Shown piece by piece: positions 16,274 to 24,625 of a stretch of 64,000 nt of DNA. Location: contig NZ_JBFAPA010000005.1 of assembly GCF_040675465.1 (NCBI RefSeq), positions 1 through 64,000 on the forward strand, written 5' to 3'. A program made the position numbers and the translations under genes. How positions within the stretch are numbered: the first letter of the stretch is position 1; the number at the start of each line of letters is the position of its first letter. Under the pieces are notes generated by a model. The model made no database searches, was not told the origin of the DNA, and was given only the letters and a program-made list of their open reading frames with translations. The stretch is from Kibdelosporangium sp040675465 (lineage in GTDB: Bacteria; Actinomycetota; Actinomycetes; Mycobacteriales; Pseudonocardiaceae).

Positions 16274-18139
16274 CTACGGGCAACGCAGGAACACGTTGTC
16301 CGCGAGTTCCCGGCGGGGAATGCCGGTGTTGTGCGCGATCAGGTCACCCAGGCTTTGCCGGTAGTCGACGCCGTAGGCCTGCCGGATCTGGGCCAGCACG
16401 GGATCGTTGCCGTAGAAGAACCGGTTGCCGTCCCGCAGCGCCTCGAACTGCTTGCGCCAGATCGCCAGCTGCAGCTCACCGAACTCGCTGCCGGGCACCT
16501 TCGGCTCGGACACCATGCCCACGAACGCGTCCATTGTGGACACATCGCCGTAGATCGCCTTCAACCGGGCGGCAAGCGGCGTACGCCGCTCCCCCGTGAC
16601 CGCGTCGTCGCTGCCGGGCGGCAGGATCCGGCCGCGCTCGTCCCGCAGCCGCACGAAGTCCAGCGCGTCCGGGTCGTTGATCTCGTTGCCCGGAGTCAGT
16701 TCCGGATCGGCCGGGAACGCCTCGCCGGCCTCACCGGTGACCGCGCGGAACGTGGGTCTCGCGGGCAACCCGTACGCCTGCCGGAGTTGCTGGTAGCCGG
16801 GGATACCGTGGTCACGGCCGCGTTCGATGTCGATCGCGCTGATGTCGAAGACGACCGTCACGCAGTTCGGCGCGCAACCGGGCGCCTGCAGCGGGATGCT
16901 GCGGACGAGGTCACCGATCTGCTCGTCGTTGCTGGCCTGGGCGTACTGCCCGAGCCCGCGCAACGTGGTGCCGAGCTGGATGGCGTCGAGCAGGTCCGGG
17001 TTGAACAGCGACGCCGCCGGCGGGATCACGATCTCCACGTCGCTGCCGGCGACGGTGACCTGCGCGCCCTTGGCCCGGATCGCGTCGAGCTGCGCCGGGG
17101 TGTACTGGCGCGCGTCGCCTTTCAGCCGGATGTCGCCGTGCAGCATGCTGTGCCCGCGGTACCCGACTGTCGCGAACTCGTTGCTGATGGCCGGGTTCAC
17201 GGCCGGGTTGTAGCCCGTGTACGGCTTGAGCCGCACGCCCAGCGCGGGCAGGAACTCCTCGTAGGTGATGTACTGCTGGGTCGCGATCACCACCCGCCGC
17301 GCGATCTGGAACTTGGTCTCCTCCGGCAGGTTCTTCGGCAGCTGGTCGACGATCCTGTTGTGTTCCCGGGCGAACAGGGTCTGCACGGCCAGCAGCCCGG
17401 TGTTCTCGTTCGCCCGGATGTCACCGGCCACCCGCGCGCCGAACCTCATCGCCCCGGTGGCGTCGTCCATCCCCGGCGAGGACTGCGGGTCCCCCCGTTC
17501 GTCGCGCCGGGGCAGCATCCCGTTCGGCAGCAGCAGATGCGCGCCGTTGTTGGTCATGTCCCCGTCGACCGGGCCCTCGCGCATCCACTCCAGGCGGTCC
17601 GCCGACCCGTACACCGCGAACGCGTCGAGGTAGGAGTTCAGCTGGTTCACCTGTTCGCGCGGACCGGTGACCCCGGTGCCCGCCACCGGGAGGCTGCGCA
17701 CGAACGGCACGAACCCAACATCGTTGTGGAACCGCTCCAACGGATCGGCGTTGTCGAACGGGATGTTCCGCGCCTCCGGGCCGCCCGCGCGCAGGCCGAA
17801 CGTGTGGTCCAGGAACTGCCCCCACGTCCACGCCCACTGCGTCACCCCGCGCCCGGACGACAACCGCTGCCCGGTGTCGTTGAAGACCCGGTTGCTGACG
17901 TATCTCGGGTTCGGCCCGGACACCGCAACCCCCAGCCCGTCGGCGTACCTGGCCGGTGCGACCCGCGAATACCCGGTGCCCGCCTTGCCCCAGTCGGGAT
18001 GCGCGCGGTTGTTCCCGCTGCCATCCAGGCTCTGCACCTCGAACCAGGGCCCCGCCCCCGCCGCGTCCGCGGTGCCGGCCGCCGCCAGTTCGGCAACGGC
18101 CAGCACCACGACCAGCGCTCTGTATCGAAATCCTCGCAT
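16274..18139 (-). CDS. Secreted animal-type haem peroxidase (peroxinectin-like)
   Basis: A 621-residue exported peroxidase. The signal peptide (residues 1 to about 28) ends GTADAA. Family landmarks are the distal-histidine segment WGQFLDHTFGL (about residue 110), FAREHNRI, GDIRANEN, the proximal histidine in GYRGHSMLHG (about residue 326), and ERGRDHGIPGY. These are the diagnostic elements of the myeloperoxidase-like superfamily, which is sporadic in bacteria. It probably oxidises halides or phenolics outside the cell using hydrogen peroxide. The ATG at 18139 begins the signal peptide. No transport or maturation genes adjoin it. Confidence 0.93.
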   Translation of the reverse strand: MRGFRYRALVVVLAVAELAAAGTADAAGAGPWFEVQSLDGSGNNRAHPDWGKAGTGYSRVAPARYADGLGVAVSGPNPRYVSNRVFNDTGQRLSSGRGVTQWAWTWGQFLDHTFGLRAGGPEARNIPFDNADPLERFHNDVGFVPFVRSLPVAGTGVTGPREQVNQLNSYLDAFAVYGSADRLEWMREGPVDGDMTNNGAHLLLPNGMLPRRDERGDPQSSPGMDDATGAMRFGARVAGDIRANENTGLLAVQTLFAREHNRIVDQLPKNLPEETKFQIARRVVIATQQYITYEEFLPALGVRLKPYTGYNPAVNPAISNEFATVGYRGHSMLHGDIRLKGDARQYTPAQLDAIRAKGAQVTVAGSDVEIVIPPAASLFNPDLLDAIQLGTTLRGLGQYAQASNDEQIGDLVRSIPLQAPGCAPNCVTVVFDISAIDIERGRDHGIPGYQQLRQAYGLPARPTFRAVTGEAGEAFPADPELTPGNEINDPDALDFVRLRDERGRILPPGSDDAVTGERRTPLAARLKAIYGDVSTMDAFVGMVSEPKVPGSEFGELQLAIWRKQFEALRDGNRFFYGNDPVLAQIRQAYGVDYRQSLGDLIAHNTGIPRRELADNVFLRCP

Positions 18140-18215
18140 GCGGCCAGCCTGGCCAAGCCGGTCCGGCCGGACATCCGTAGAAAACCCGCGAAGAACCCGT
18201 AGACCGTGTCCGGGC

Positions 18216-18833
18216 CTACGGCTCGGTGGCCAGGACGAAGAGGCTGAAGTCGGCACGCACCTTCGCGTCGAGCGCCATCGGCAGGCGGATGCGGCCGGAG
18301 CCGACCATGCCCCGCACGGCGGACCGGCTCAGGCCGAACCCGGCCCTGAGCAGCTTCTCCACCCGGATGGGCACCGGGAGCTCGAACCTGACCAGCACCT
18401 CCAGCGACGCCGGATCGTCCTTGGCCAGGTCGTAGAACGGCAGGTCGGTCTCCAGGTCCCAGGTGCCGGTCCAGTCGAGCCGGTAGCCGGCCCGGCCGGC
18501 CAGCGCCGCGTCCATGGCCAGCCGTCGCACCATGGCCGGGTCGTTGTTCTCGAACATCACCAGCCGTTCGTGGTCCAGCGCCTGGACGTGAACGCGTTCG
18601 TGGACGGGGATCTTCGACGTGCGGTCGCACTGCTCGCAGCCGATCAGCATCCACACATCCAGGAGCTTGCCGTTGGCGTTCACGCGGATCTTGCCGGTGG
18701 GACGGTGACGCGTGGCCCGGCACGACACACACGTCTTGATGATCGCGGGCAGTCCGAGCTCTCTCACCACCCACAACGCCTTCCGGTCGACATCCGGTTC
18801 GGCGGGCATGCGGGTACTACGACTGTGACTCAT
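18216..18833 (-). CDS. DUF1062 family protein
   Basis: A 205-residue cytoplasmic protein. Paired cysteines (TCVSCRATRHRPTGKIRVNA and IGCEQCDRTSK) form a zinc-ribbon-like N-terminal unit. The C-terminal part, with GFGLSRSAVRGMVGSGRI, resembles an S4-like RNA-binding surface and is typical of DUF1062. The molecular role of the family is unknown. It reads toward the peroxidase gene, 76 bp away, so co-transcription is possible but unproven. Confidence 0.85.
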   Translation of the reverse strand: MSHSRSTRMPAEPDVDRKALWVVRELGLPAIIKTCVSCRATRHRPTGKIRVNANGKLLDVWMLIGCEQCDRTSKIPVHERVHVQALDHERLVMFENNDPAMVRRLAMDAALAGRAGYRLDWTGTWDLETDLPFYDLAKDDPASLEVLVRFELPVPIRVEKLLRAGFGLSRSAVRGMVGSGRIRLPMALDAKVRADFSLFVLATEP

Positions 18834-19061
18834 GGTTCGGCGAATCCTCAGGCTCGTGCCGGAGGCGTCAGGCCGCGTTTCAGCGCGCCAGCAAGCGCCC
18901 CCGGAGGTAGTGGCGTCGGGGATACGAAGGCACGCCAGGCCCGAAGACGGGGAGTTACTCGAACCCGTCTTCAGTGTGCGCGTGCGCCACTACTCACTGA
19001 GTCACGTCCGCCATGATCGTGAACCCGCCAGCCGCAGGGCAACTGATTTTTCCGGGCGGCG

Positions 19062-19685
19062 TCAGTTCAGGTTCGGCCCGGCGTGCACGGTCAGCACCTT
19101 CAGGTGCGGCACCGACGGGTTGGCGCAGGCCTGGCCGGGGAACGCGACGAACGCCGAGGCCGTGTCGTGCGGCGGGTAGACCCGCAGGCCGCGGACCGGC
19201 GTGGGCTGGCATTCGGCGGGGTCGTAGGCGTCAATGCTGGTGAACCCCACCGGCGCGGTGGCCGCGTCGCCGGGTTTCAGGCTGACAACGCCACCTTTGG
19301 CGCCGTCGCGGACAGCGGGCTGGCCGACCTGGTGCCCGTCGTCACCGGCCACAAAGGACACTCCGGGAAAGCCCTCGATGGTGCACGTCCGCCCGCCGGT
19401 GTTGGTGAACACCAGCCCGCGGTAGATCGTCCCGAGGGCCCCGTCCTCGCCGCGGATCGACAGGCTCAGGTCGGCCACCTTGCATTCCGCCGGGGCTGCC
19501 TGCGCCGGTGAGGGCGGCGGCGCAGCGGTGGTTGTGGTGGTCGTCGTCGAGGGAACCGTTGTGGTGGTGGTGCTTGTCGACGCGGACGGAGTTCCCTCCG
19601 CCGCAGTCGGCGCGGTCTTCCCGCACCCGCCGATCAACGCGGCCACCAACGCCGCGCCAGCCAGACTCACCACGGTTCGCACCAT
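19062..19685 (-). CDS. DUF4232 lipoprotein
   Basis: A 207-residue lipoprotein. The signal sequence ends in the lipobox ALIGGC (Cys near residue 20). A threonine/serine-rich linker follows at about residues 30-55, encoded by simple ACC/ACG repeats. The DUF4232 beta-sandwich begins around ECKVADLSLSIRGEDGALG and includes FTNTGGRTCTIEGFPGVSFV. The family is abundant in mycobacteria and other actinobacteria and its function is not established. The ATG at 19685 was chosen because it begins the lipoprotein signal. Confidence 0.9.
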   Translation of the reverse strand: MVRTVVSLAGAALVAALIGGCGKTAPTAAEGTPSASTSTTTTTVPSTTTTTTTAAPPPSPAQAAPAECKVADLSLSIRGEDGALGTIYRGLVFTNTGGRTCTIEGFPGVSFVAGDDGHQVGQPAVRDGAKGGVVSLKPGDAATAPVGFTSIDAYDPAECQPTPVRGLRVYPPHDTASAFVAFPGQACANPSVPHLKVLTVHAGPNLN

Positions 19686-20021
19686 CACAGACCAACCTCC
19701 CCGAATTCCAATCCGCCTAAGGCATACCCCACCGGCGCCGGTGAACACACCGGCCAGTTTCGGCCAACCGTGGGCGCGCAAATGGCGGGCACCGAAGTGG
19801 CCCACTGGATACCTCCCAGCGGTCGCTCGCCACTGACCGCCGCACTGCCGCGGGCCCGAAGTCGCGATCGGCGCGGCCGACATCGGTCCACAGTGGGATC
19901 CCGGCAGCGGAAAGCGTGACCGGCACGTGCCGGTCGGCACCCCGCACACCATGACCTTTGACGTCCGAAGTGGCCGGTAGGAACTTCCGGGCAAGGCGGC
20001 CGCGCTCATAGCGTCGGTTGG
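19686..20021. other. 336-bp divergent intergenic region with palindromes
   Basis: No gene seen. It separates the divergent lipoprotein and membrane-protein genes and should hold both promoters. It contains CACCGGCGCCGGTG (19730-19743) and the longer palindrome described separately. A TCCACAGTGGGA copy of the dispersed 12-mer lies at 19887. Confidence 0.6.
19918..19935. promoter_or_regulatory. 18-bp perfect palindrome upstream of the membrane-protein/kinase operon
   Basis: GACCGGCACGTGCCGGTC is perfectly symmetric around CACGTG and lies 87 bp upstream of the GTG of the following operon. It could be an operator for a dimeric regulator or simply a stable hairpin. No adjacent regulator is an obvious candidate other than the operon's own response regulator. 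Confidence 0.5.
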
Positions 20022-20585
20022 GTGACGGACAACAGGATCTTCTTGCCGAGGTTCGGTGCGGTGTGCGGGGTTGTCCTCGCTGTGTCGATCGGGGTGCCGG
20101 GGGCCATCGAGGCGTTCACCGGGGAGACGGCGGCCACGAGCCTGGTGATCGGGCTGGGCGCGGCGTTCGGGGCGCCCGCGGTGGTGGCGTTCCATGGGCA
20201 CCAGGCGCACGCGTCGGGACGGTTCGGGGCGGTGGCGTACGCGGCGAACCTGCTCGGGCTGGGGTTGTTCACGGGGGTGGCGTTCGCGCTGAACCTGGTG
20301 ATCTTCTTCCAGCAACCGGATCAGGTGGCGGCGCTGACCAAGGTGGTGGTGAAGGGGGCGTCGCTGGTGTTCGTGCTCGGCACGGTGTTGTTCGGGATCT
20401 CGATGGTGCGGGCGAAGGTGTTCCCCGCCGTTCCCGCGTGGGGATACCCGATCGGCTTCACCCTGCTGGCCGTGTTCGCGGCGCTGCCGGACACGCCCTG
20501 GTCGTCCCTGCTGCACGTCGCGTGCGCGACGGTGTTGGTGTGGCTGTCCGCCACGGTGTGGCGCGCTCGTCCGGCACTAGCCTGA
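20022..20585 (+). CDS. Five-TM membrane protein of unknown function
   Basis: A 187-residue hydrophobic protein with GTG start and about five membrane segments (for example FGAVCGVVLAVSIGVPGAIE and NLLGLGLFTGVAFALNLVIF). I do not recognise a characterised family. It is followed after 5 bp by a sensor kinase and then its response regulator, so it is the first gene of a three-gene operon. It may act as an accessory sensor or as a transport component regulated by the pair. Confidence 0.75.
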   Translation: MTDNRIFLPRFGAVCGVVLAVSIGVPGAIEAFTGETAATSLVIGLGAAFGAPAVVAFHGHQAHASGRFGAVAYAANLLGLGLFTGVAFALNLVIFFQQPDQVAALTKVVVKGASLVFVLGTVLFGISMVRAKVFPAVPAWGYPIGFTLLAVFAALPDTPWSSLLHVACATVLVWLSATVWRARPALA

Positions 20586-20590
20586 GCGGC

Positions 20591-21685
20591 ATGACCACCT
20601 CGCGACCGGCGCCCTGGGTGTCCGTCGTGCTGTGCGCCGCGGTGCTGGTCGCCGGGGTGTACGCCGCGGCTTCCGGGCTGGGCACCACGAGACTGCCGCT
20701 GCTGGCCGGTGGCCTGGCGCTGCTCGTGGCCGTGGACTTGGCCGAGGTCCGCCGCTACCCGGTCCGCACGCCGAAACGGGTAGCGGCGGCCCTGTTGGCG
20801 CTGCGGGCGGCTCTCTACGTCGCCGTGTCCTATGTGGACGGTTCCGGGCTGGCGCGGTTGCTGCTGCTGCTCGTGCCGTTCACCGCGTACTTCGCGTTCG
20901 GGCAGGCCACCGCGCTCGCGCTGGCCGCGGCGTGCCTGGCGGTGGCGGTGATCAGCACGCCGGGCTGGTACGCCCACGTGGAGCAGGTGTCGGACCTGGT
21001 GATGTTCACCGTCGGGCTGGTGATCGCGATCGCGATGGCCGCGGTGGCGGTGCGCGAACGCGACGGGCAGATCCGGCTGCAGGAGTCGCACCGCACGGTG
21101 GCGGAGCTGTCGGCGGCGGCGGAGCGGGCCAGGGTGGCCAGGGACCTGCACGACGACCTCGGCCACCACCTGACCGCGATCGTCGTGCTGCTGGAGAAGG
21201 CCGCCGCGTTCCACGACCGCGAACCCGCCACCGCGAAAGCCGCGGTCCTCGACGCCGAGCGGTCGGCCCGGCGGGCGCTCGGCGAGGTGCGCGAGTCGGT
21301 GCGGTCACTGCGCTCGTTCCACCTGCTCGCCGCTCTCGACGAACTCGTCGCGGGCCAGGGCGACGTCACCCTCACGATCAGCGGCGCCCCCGACGGCCAC
21401 GACACCGGCGCCCTGCACGCGCTCTACCGGGCCGCCCAGGAGGGCATCACCAACTCGCGCAGGCACGCCGAAGCCACCCACATCGCCGTCACGGTCGACC
21501 TCGACGCCGAGCGCGCCCGGCTGACCGTCACCGACGACGGACACGGCATGGGCGCCGCCGCCGAGGGGTTCGGGTTGCTCGGGATGCGCGAACGGGTCGC
21601 GCTGTCCGGGGGGCGGGTCGACCTCGCCAGCACGTCCTGCGGCACGAGGCTGACCGTGACGATCCCCGCCGCGAGGACCGCGTGA
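20591..21685 (+). CDS. NarL-type sensor histidine kinase
   Basis: A 364-residue kinase with six hydrophobic segments in the first 160 residues and a short coiled stretch. The H-box is ARDLHDDLGHHLTAIVVLLE (His near residue 185). The ATPase domain has QEGITNSRRHAEA, DDGHGMG and GFGLLGMRERV. It belongs to the HisKA_3/HATPase group that pairs with LuxR-type regulators. Its stop overlaps the GTG of the regulator gene by 4 bp. The signal is unknown and probably read at the membrane. Confidence 0.95.
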   Translation: MTTSRPAPWVSVVLCAAVLVAGVYAAASGLGTTRLPLLAGGLALLVAVDLAEVRRYPVRTPKRVAAALLALRAALYVAVSYVDGSGLARLLLLLVPFTAYFAFGQATALALAAACLAVAVISTPGWYAHVEQVSDLVMFTVGLVIAIAMAAVAVRERDGQIRLQESHRTVAELSAAAERARVARDLHDDLGHHLTAIVVLLEKAAAFHDREPATAKAAVLDAERSARRALGEVRESVRSLRSFHLLAALDELVAGQGDVTLTISGAPDGHDTGALHALYRAAQEGITNSRRHAEATHIAVTVDLDAERARLTVTDDGHGMGAAAEGFGLLGMRERVALSGGRVDLASTSCGTRLTVTIPAARTA

Positions 21686-22305
21686 CCAGCGTGCTCGTCG
21701 TCGACGACCAGCGGCTGATCCGTGAGGGCATCGCGTCGCTGCTGGGCATCCAGCCCGGCATCGAGGTCGTCGGCACCGCCGCCGATGGGCACGAGGCCGT
21801 GGAGCAGGCGGTGGCGCTGGCTCCGGACGTGGTGCTGATGGACGTGCGGATGCCGGGAATGGACGGTGTGGAGGCGGTGGCACTGCTGCGCAGGCGGGCG
21901 CCTGCCTGCCGGGTGGTCATGCTGACCACGTTCGACGACGAGGACTACGTGGTGCGCTCACTGCGCGCGGGCGCGACCGGCTACCTGCTCAAAGATCTGC
22001 CATCACAGGAACTCGCCGCCGCGGTCAAGCTCGCCGCCGCGGGCGTGGCCCAGTTCGACCCCGCCGCCGCGGCCCGGCTCGCCGCGGTGCTGGACCGGTC
22101 CGGCAGCCACCGCGAGCCGCTCACCGTGCGCGAGGTCGAGGTGCTGCGGCTGGTCGCGGCCGGGGCCACCAACCGGGAGATCGCCGAGCGCCTCTACCTG
22201 TCGGAGGGCACGGTGAAGAACCACATCTCCCGCATCCTCGGCAGGCTCGGCCTGCGCGACCGCACCCAGGCCGCCCTCTACGCCCAGTCACAAGGACTGG
22301 TGTGA
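21682..22305 (+). CDS. NarL/LuxR-type response regulator
   Basis: A 207-residue regulator with GTG start. The receiver domain has DDQR, the phospho-acceptor Asp in VLMDVRMPGMDG (about residue 53) and Lys in YLLKDLPS. The LuxR HTH has LTVREVEVLRLVAAGATNRE and then LYLSEGTVKNHISRIL. It overlaps the kinase gene, so the two form a cognate pair. Targets are unknown. The gene is convergent with the Rv1733c-like gene, whose stop is 2 bp away. Confidence 0.95.
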   Translation: MTSVLVVDDQRLIREGIASLLGIQPGIEVVGTAADGHEAVEQAVALAPDVVLMDVRMPGMDGVEAVALLRRRAPACRVVMLTTFDDEDYVVRSLRAGATGYLLKDLPSQELAAAVKLAAAGVAQFDPAAAARLAAVLDRSGSHREPLTVREVEVLRLVAAGATNREIAERLYLSEGTVKNHISRILGRLGLRDRTQAALYAQSQGLV

Positions 22306-22307
22306 CC

Positions 22308-22754
22308 TCAGTCAGGGATTCGGCGCCAGGCGTGGTCGGCGCGTTGCCATTCCTTGTCCCACGAGGAGATCCGGCGCTGCAACAACAACCAGGCGATCAG
22401 CAGGTACACGACCAGCACGCCGGCCAGCCACGCCACCCCGGCCAGCACCAGCTTGACCGCCCACCCGAACCACCGTGTCGAGCGGTCCGCGTCGCTGACG
22501 GGCGTGCCGTCGGTGTTCGTCCAGATCGGGACGCGTTGACCGGCCGAGCCGCCGCCGGTGATCTCCAGCTGGTCGAGGGTGGGGGCTCCGGCGGTGTCCG
22601 CGGCGACGGGGATCGCCAGGCAGGCCATCAGGGTGGTCGCCGCGAACAGTGTTTTCTGGGCACGGTCGGATCGGCGGCGCAGCGGTCCGCGCGCGAACCC
22701 CAGGAGCCGCAACCACCGCAGCGGTCGCCGGATCCTGGGGACGGGTCTGCTCAT
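22308..22754 (-). CDS. Rv1733c-like membrane protein
   Basis: A 148-residue protein with two membrane segments (about residues 38-55 and 100-125) flanking an extracytoplasmic loop. The pattern RGPLRRRSDRAQKTL, then GQRVPIWTNTDGTPV, then a C-terminal helix ending in RRISSWDKEW, matches the layout of mycobacterial Rv1733c, a conserved dormancy-regulon membrane protein. The biochemical role is unknown. Its ATG overlaps the stop of the GerW-type gene by 4 bp, indicating tight coupling. Confidence 0.75.
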   Translation of the reverse strand: MSRPVPRIRRPLRWLRLLGFARGPLRRRSDRAQKTLFAATTLMACLAIPVAADTAGAPTLDQLEITGGGSAGQRVPIWTNTDGTPVSDADRSTRWFGWAVKLVLAGVAWLAGVLVVYLLIAWLLLQRRISSWDKEWQRADHAWRRIPD

Positions 22755-23095
22755 TGGCCGCCCTTGGCGTTGATCCTGGCGATCCGGCTGGCCACGAACA
22801 GGCCGGCGACCGCGATGACGCCCATCGTGGCGACCAGCCGGTTGACGTCCACGGCGGGCGCCCAGCGGACGTTGCCGTCCTTGATGATGTAGGCACCGGC
22901 CGGTTTGGCGGTCAGGCCGAAACCGCCGCCTTCGCCCTCCTGGCCCTTCTCGTCGTGCCCGCCGCCGCCACCGCCGCCCCCGACGACCTTCGCCGCCGCG
23001 ATAACGGTGACTCCGTCCCGTTCGTACGGTTCGGCGTAGACCATCCGCACATCCAGCGATTCCTTCGCCTTGGCGATCAGCTCGTCGACCTTCAT
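22751..23095 (-). CDS. GerW/YtfJ-family protein
   Basis: A 114-residue protein. The N-terminus MKVDELIAKAKESLDVRMVY and the segment VIAAAKVVGGGGGGGG are hallmarks of the GerW (YtfJ) family, known from Bacillus sporulation and widespread in actinobacteria. Here the glycine run is eight residues, encoded by a GGC/GGT-rich tract, followed by a charged insert and GFGLTAKPAGAYIIKDG. A C-terminal hydrophobic helix follows (about residues 85-105). It is co-transcribed with the Rv1733c-like gene, a pairing that suggests an envelope or stress role (inferred). Confidence 0.88.
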   Translation of the reverse strand: MKVDELIAKAKESLDVRMVYAEPYERDGVTVIAAAKVVGGGGGGGGHDEKGQEGEGGGFGLTAKPAGAYIIKDGNVRWAPAVDVNRLVATMGVIAVAGLFVASRIARINAKGGQ

Positions 23096-23113
23096 GCCGT
23101 CCTCCTGTCACCG

Positions 23114-23138
23114 GCCGGCTCCACATGTCGGAGCCGGC
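23114..23138. terminator. Hairpin after the CoA-transferase gene
   Basis: GCCGGCTCC and GGAGCCGGC form a 9-bp stem with a 7-nt loop, 70 bp past the CoA-transferase stop on the minus strand and just before the GerW promoter region. A T-less terminator is the likely role. Confidence 0.6.
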
Positions 23139-23208
23139 ACCCCAGCCGTCAGGGCCCATCGTTCCAGCGCTGCCTGTCACTGGTCACGAGCCAGGCCAAC
23201 CGGATGGT

Positions 23209-24447
23209 TCAGGTCAGGGCGAAGCCGAGCTCCCGGCCCGCCTCGCGGAGGTGATCACGTGAGCTGGGATGGGCGACATGGTCGATGATCTGGCGGGCCT
23301 GGGTGGCGGCGTCGTGGCCCCAGATGGTGGCGATGCCTTGTTCGCTGACGATGTAGCTGTGCTGGAACGAGGTCACCGGGCCGGTGAGGCGAGGGACCAC
23401 TGTGGACACGTCGGCTCTGGGGTGCCAGGACGGAAGGGCGATGATCGCCTTGCCGCCAGGCGAGTGCAGGGCGCCGACGACGAAATCCGTTTGCCCGCCG
23501 AAACCCGAGTAGATCGCGCCGCGCACCCGGCTCGCGTTGGCCTGCGCGAACAGGTCCACCTGGAGAGCGCCGTTGACCGAGACAAGGGCGCGCTGGCGGG
23601 CGATCAGGCCGGGATCGTTGGTCTTCTCGGTGCGCAGCATGCGAACCCGCGGGTTGCGGTCGACCCATTCGTACAACTCGTTGGTACCGAACACGAACGA
23701 CGCGGTCACCGGCACCGCTGGGTCGAGCGCGCCCGCCTTTTCCAAGCCCAGCACCCCATCGCTGAACATCTCCGACCACACACCCAAGCCACGCCGCGAG
23801 GTCAGCGACGCCAGCACGGCGTCCGGGACCGCGCCGATACCCAGCTGCAGGGTCGCCCCATTGTCCACAAGGGACGCAACCTTGCCGCCGATCTCCCGTG
23901 ACACAGCGCCGATCTCGCGGACCGCGGGTGAGGCGAGCGGGGCGGCGACCTCGATGCCGTAGTCGATCTCGTCGGTGGCCAGCACCGCGTCACCGTACGT
24001 GTAGGGCATGTGCGGGTTGAGTTGCGCGATGACCAGTCCGCCACGCGCCCGCGCGGCCTCGATGGCCGCGGGCAGGATGTTGACCTCGGTGCCCAGCGAC
24101 ACCGTGCCGTCGAGCGGCAGAGATGTGTGCAGCAGCACGATGTCCGGCGGCAACGCTTGCTGAAGCAGGTGCGGCACAAGCGAGAGCCGCGACGGGAAGT
24201 ACCGCAACGCGGCGCGTCCGCGCATGCCCGCCCCCACGAACGGGGTCTCCAGGACCACGCCGTCGCGGTCCGGGATCCCCGGCTGGGCGTTGAGCATGAA
24301 CAGCCGGTAGGCGGGAATCGCCTTGTCCAGAATCGCCAACGCGTCCGACGGCGTGGCGAAGTTCCCACTCACCACCACTCGTGGATCGACCGATCTGGAC
24401 ACCAGCGTGGCCAGCTGGGACTCCGAGACGACGCGCATGTGGCCCAT
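23209..24447 (-). CDS. Acetyl-CoA hydrolase/4-hydroxybutyrate CoA-transferase family protein
   Basis: A 412-residue class I CoA-transferase homologue. The C-terminal half carries the family signature GFGGQTDFVVGALHSPGGKA followed by IIALPS and YIVSEQGIATIWG. The middle has LQLGIGAVPDAVLASLTSRR. Such enzymes move CoA between acetyl-CoA and short carboxylates such as 4-hydroxybutyrate, butyrate or succinate. The start is either 24447 (MGHMRVV) or 24438 (MRVV), and neither has a clear ribosome site. It is a single gene divergent from the conservon-type kinase. Confidence 0.88.
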   Translation of the reverse strand: MGHMRVVSESQLATLVSRSVDPRVVVSGNFATPSDALAILDKAIPAYRLFMLNAQPGIPDRDGVVLETPFVGAGMRGRAALRYFPSRLSLVPHLLQQALPPDIVLLHTSLPLDGTVSLGTEVNILPAAIEAARARGGLVIAQLNPHMPYTYGDAVLATDEIDYGIEVAAPLASPAVREIGAVSREIGGKVASLVDNGATLQLGIGAVPDAVLASLTSRRGLGVWSEMFSDGVLGLEKAGALDPAVPVTASFVFGTNELYEWVDRNPRVRMLRTEKTNDPGLIARQRALVSVNGALQVDLFAQANASRVRGAIYSGFGGQTDFVVGALHSPGGKAIIALPSWHPRADVSTVVPRLTGPVTSFQHSYIVSEQGIATIWGHDAATQARQIIDHVAHPSSRDHLREAGRELGFALT

Positions 24448-24625
24448 CGTTACACGATCACGTAAGCCGTGGGAAAGTTGTCCACGCGCGACCCGGATTC
24501 TTCTTCGTAGACAACGGAACTTTGTCGCCCGGAAGTGTGACTCCGGGGTCGACCACTCCCCAACGCCGCGACAGTGCGTTAGGAATGCGTGGGGTTGGCG
24601 GCCCTCGAGGAGTGATGCACCACAC

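Noticed and set aside
14531..18202. A 1223-codon open frame on the + strand
   Set aside because: It lies antisense to the response-regulator, kinase and peroxidase genes, whose family motifs are unmistakable. Its composition is low-complexity Arg/Ala/His/Gly, typical of GC-rich antisense frames.
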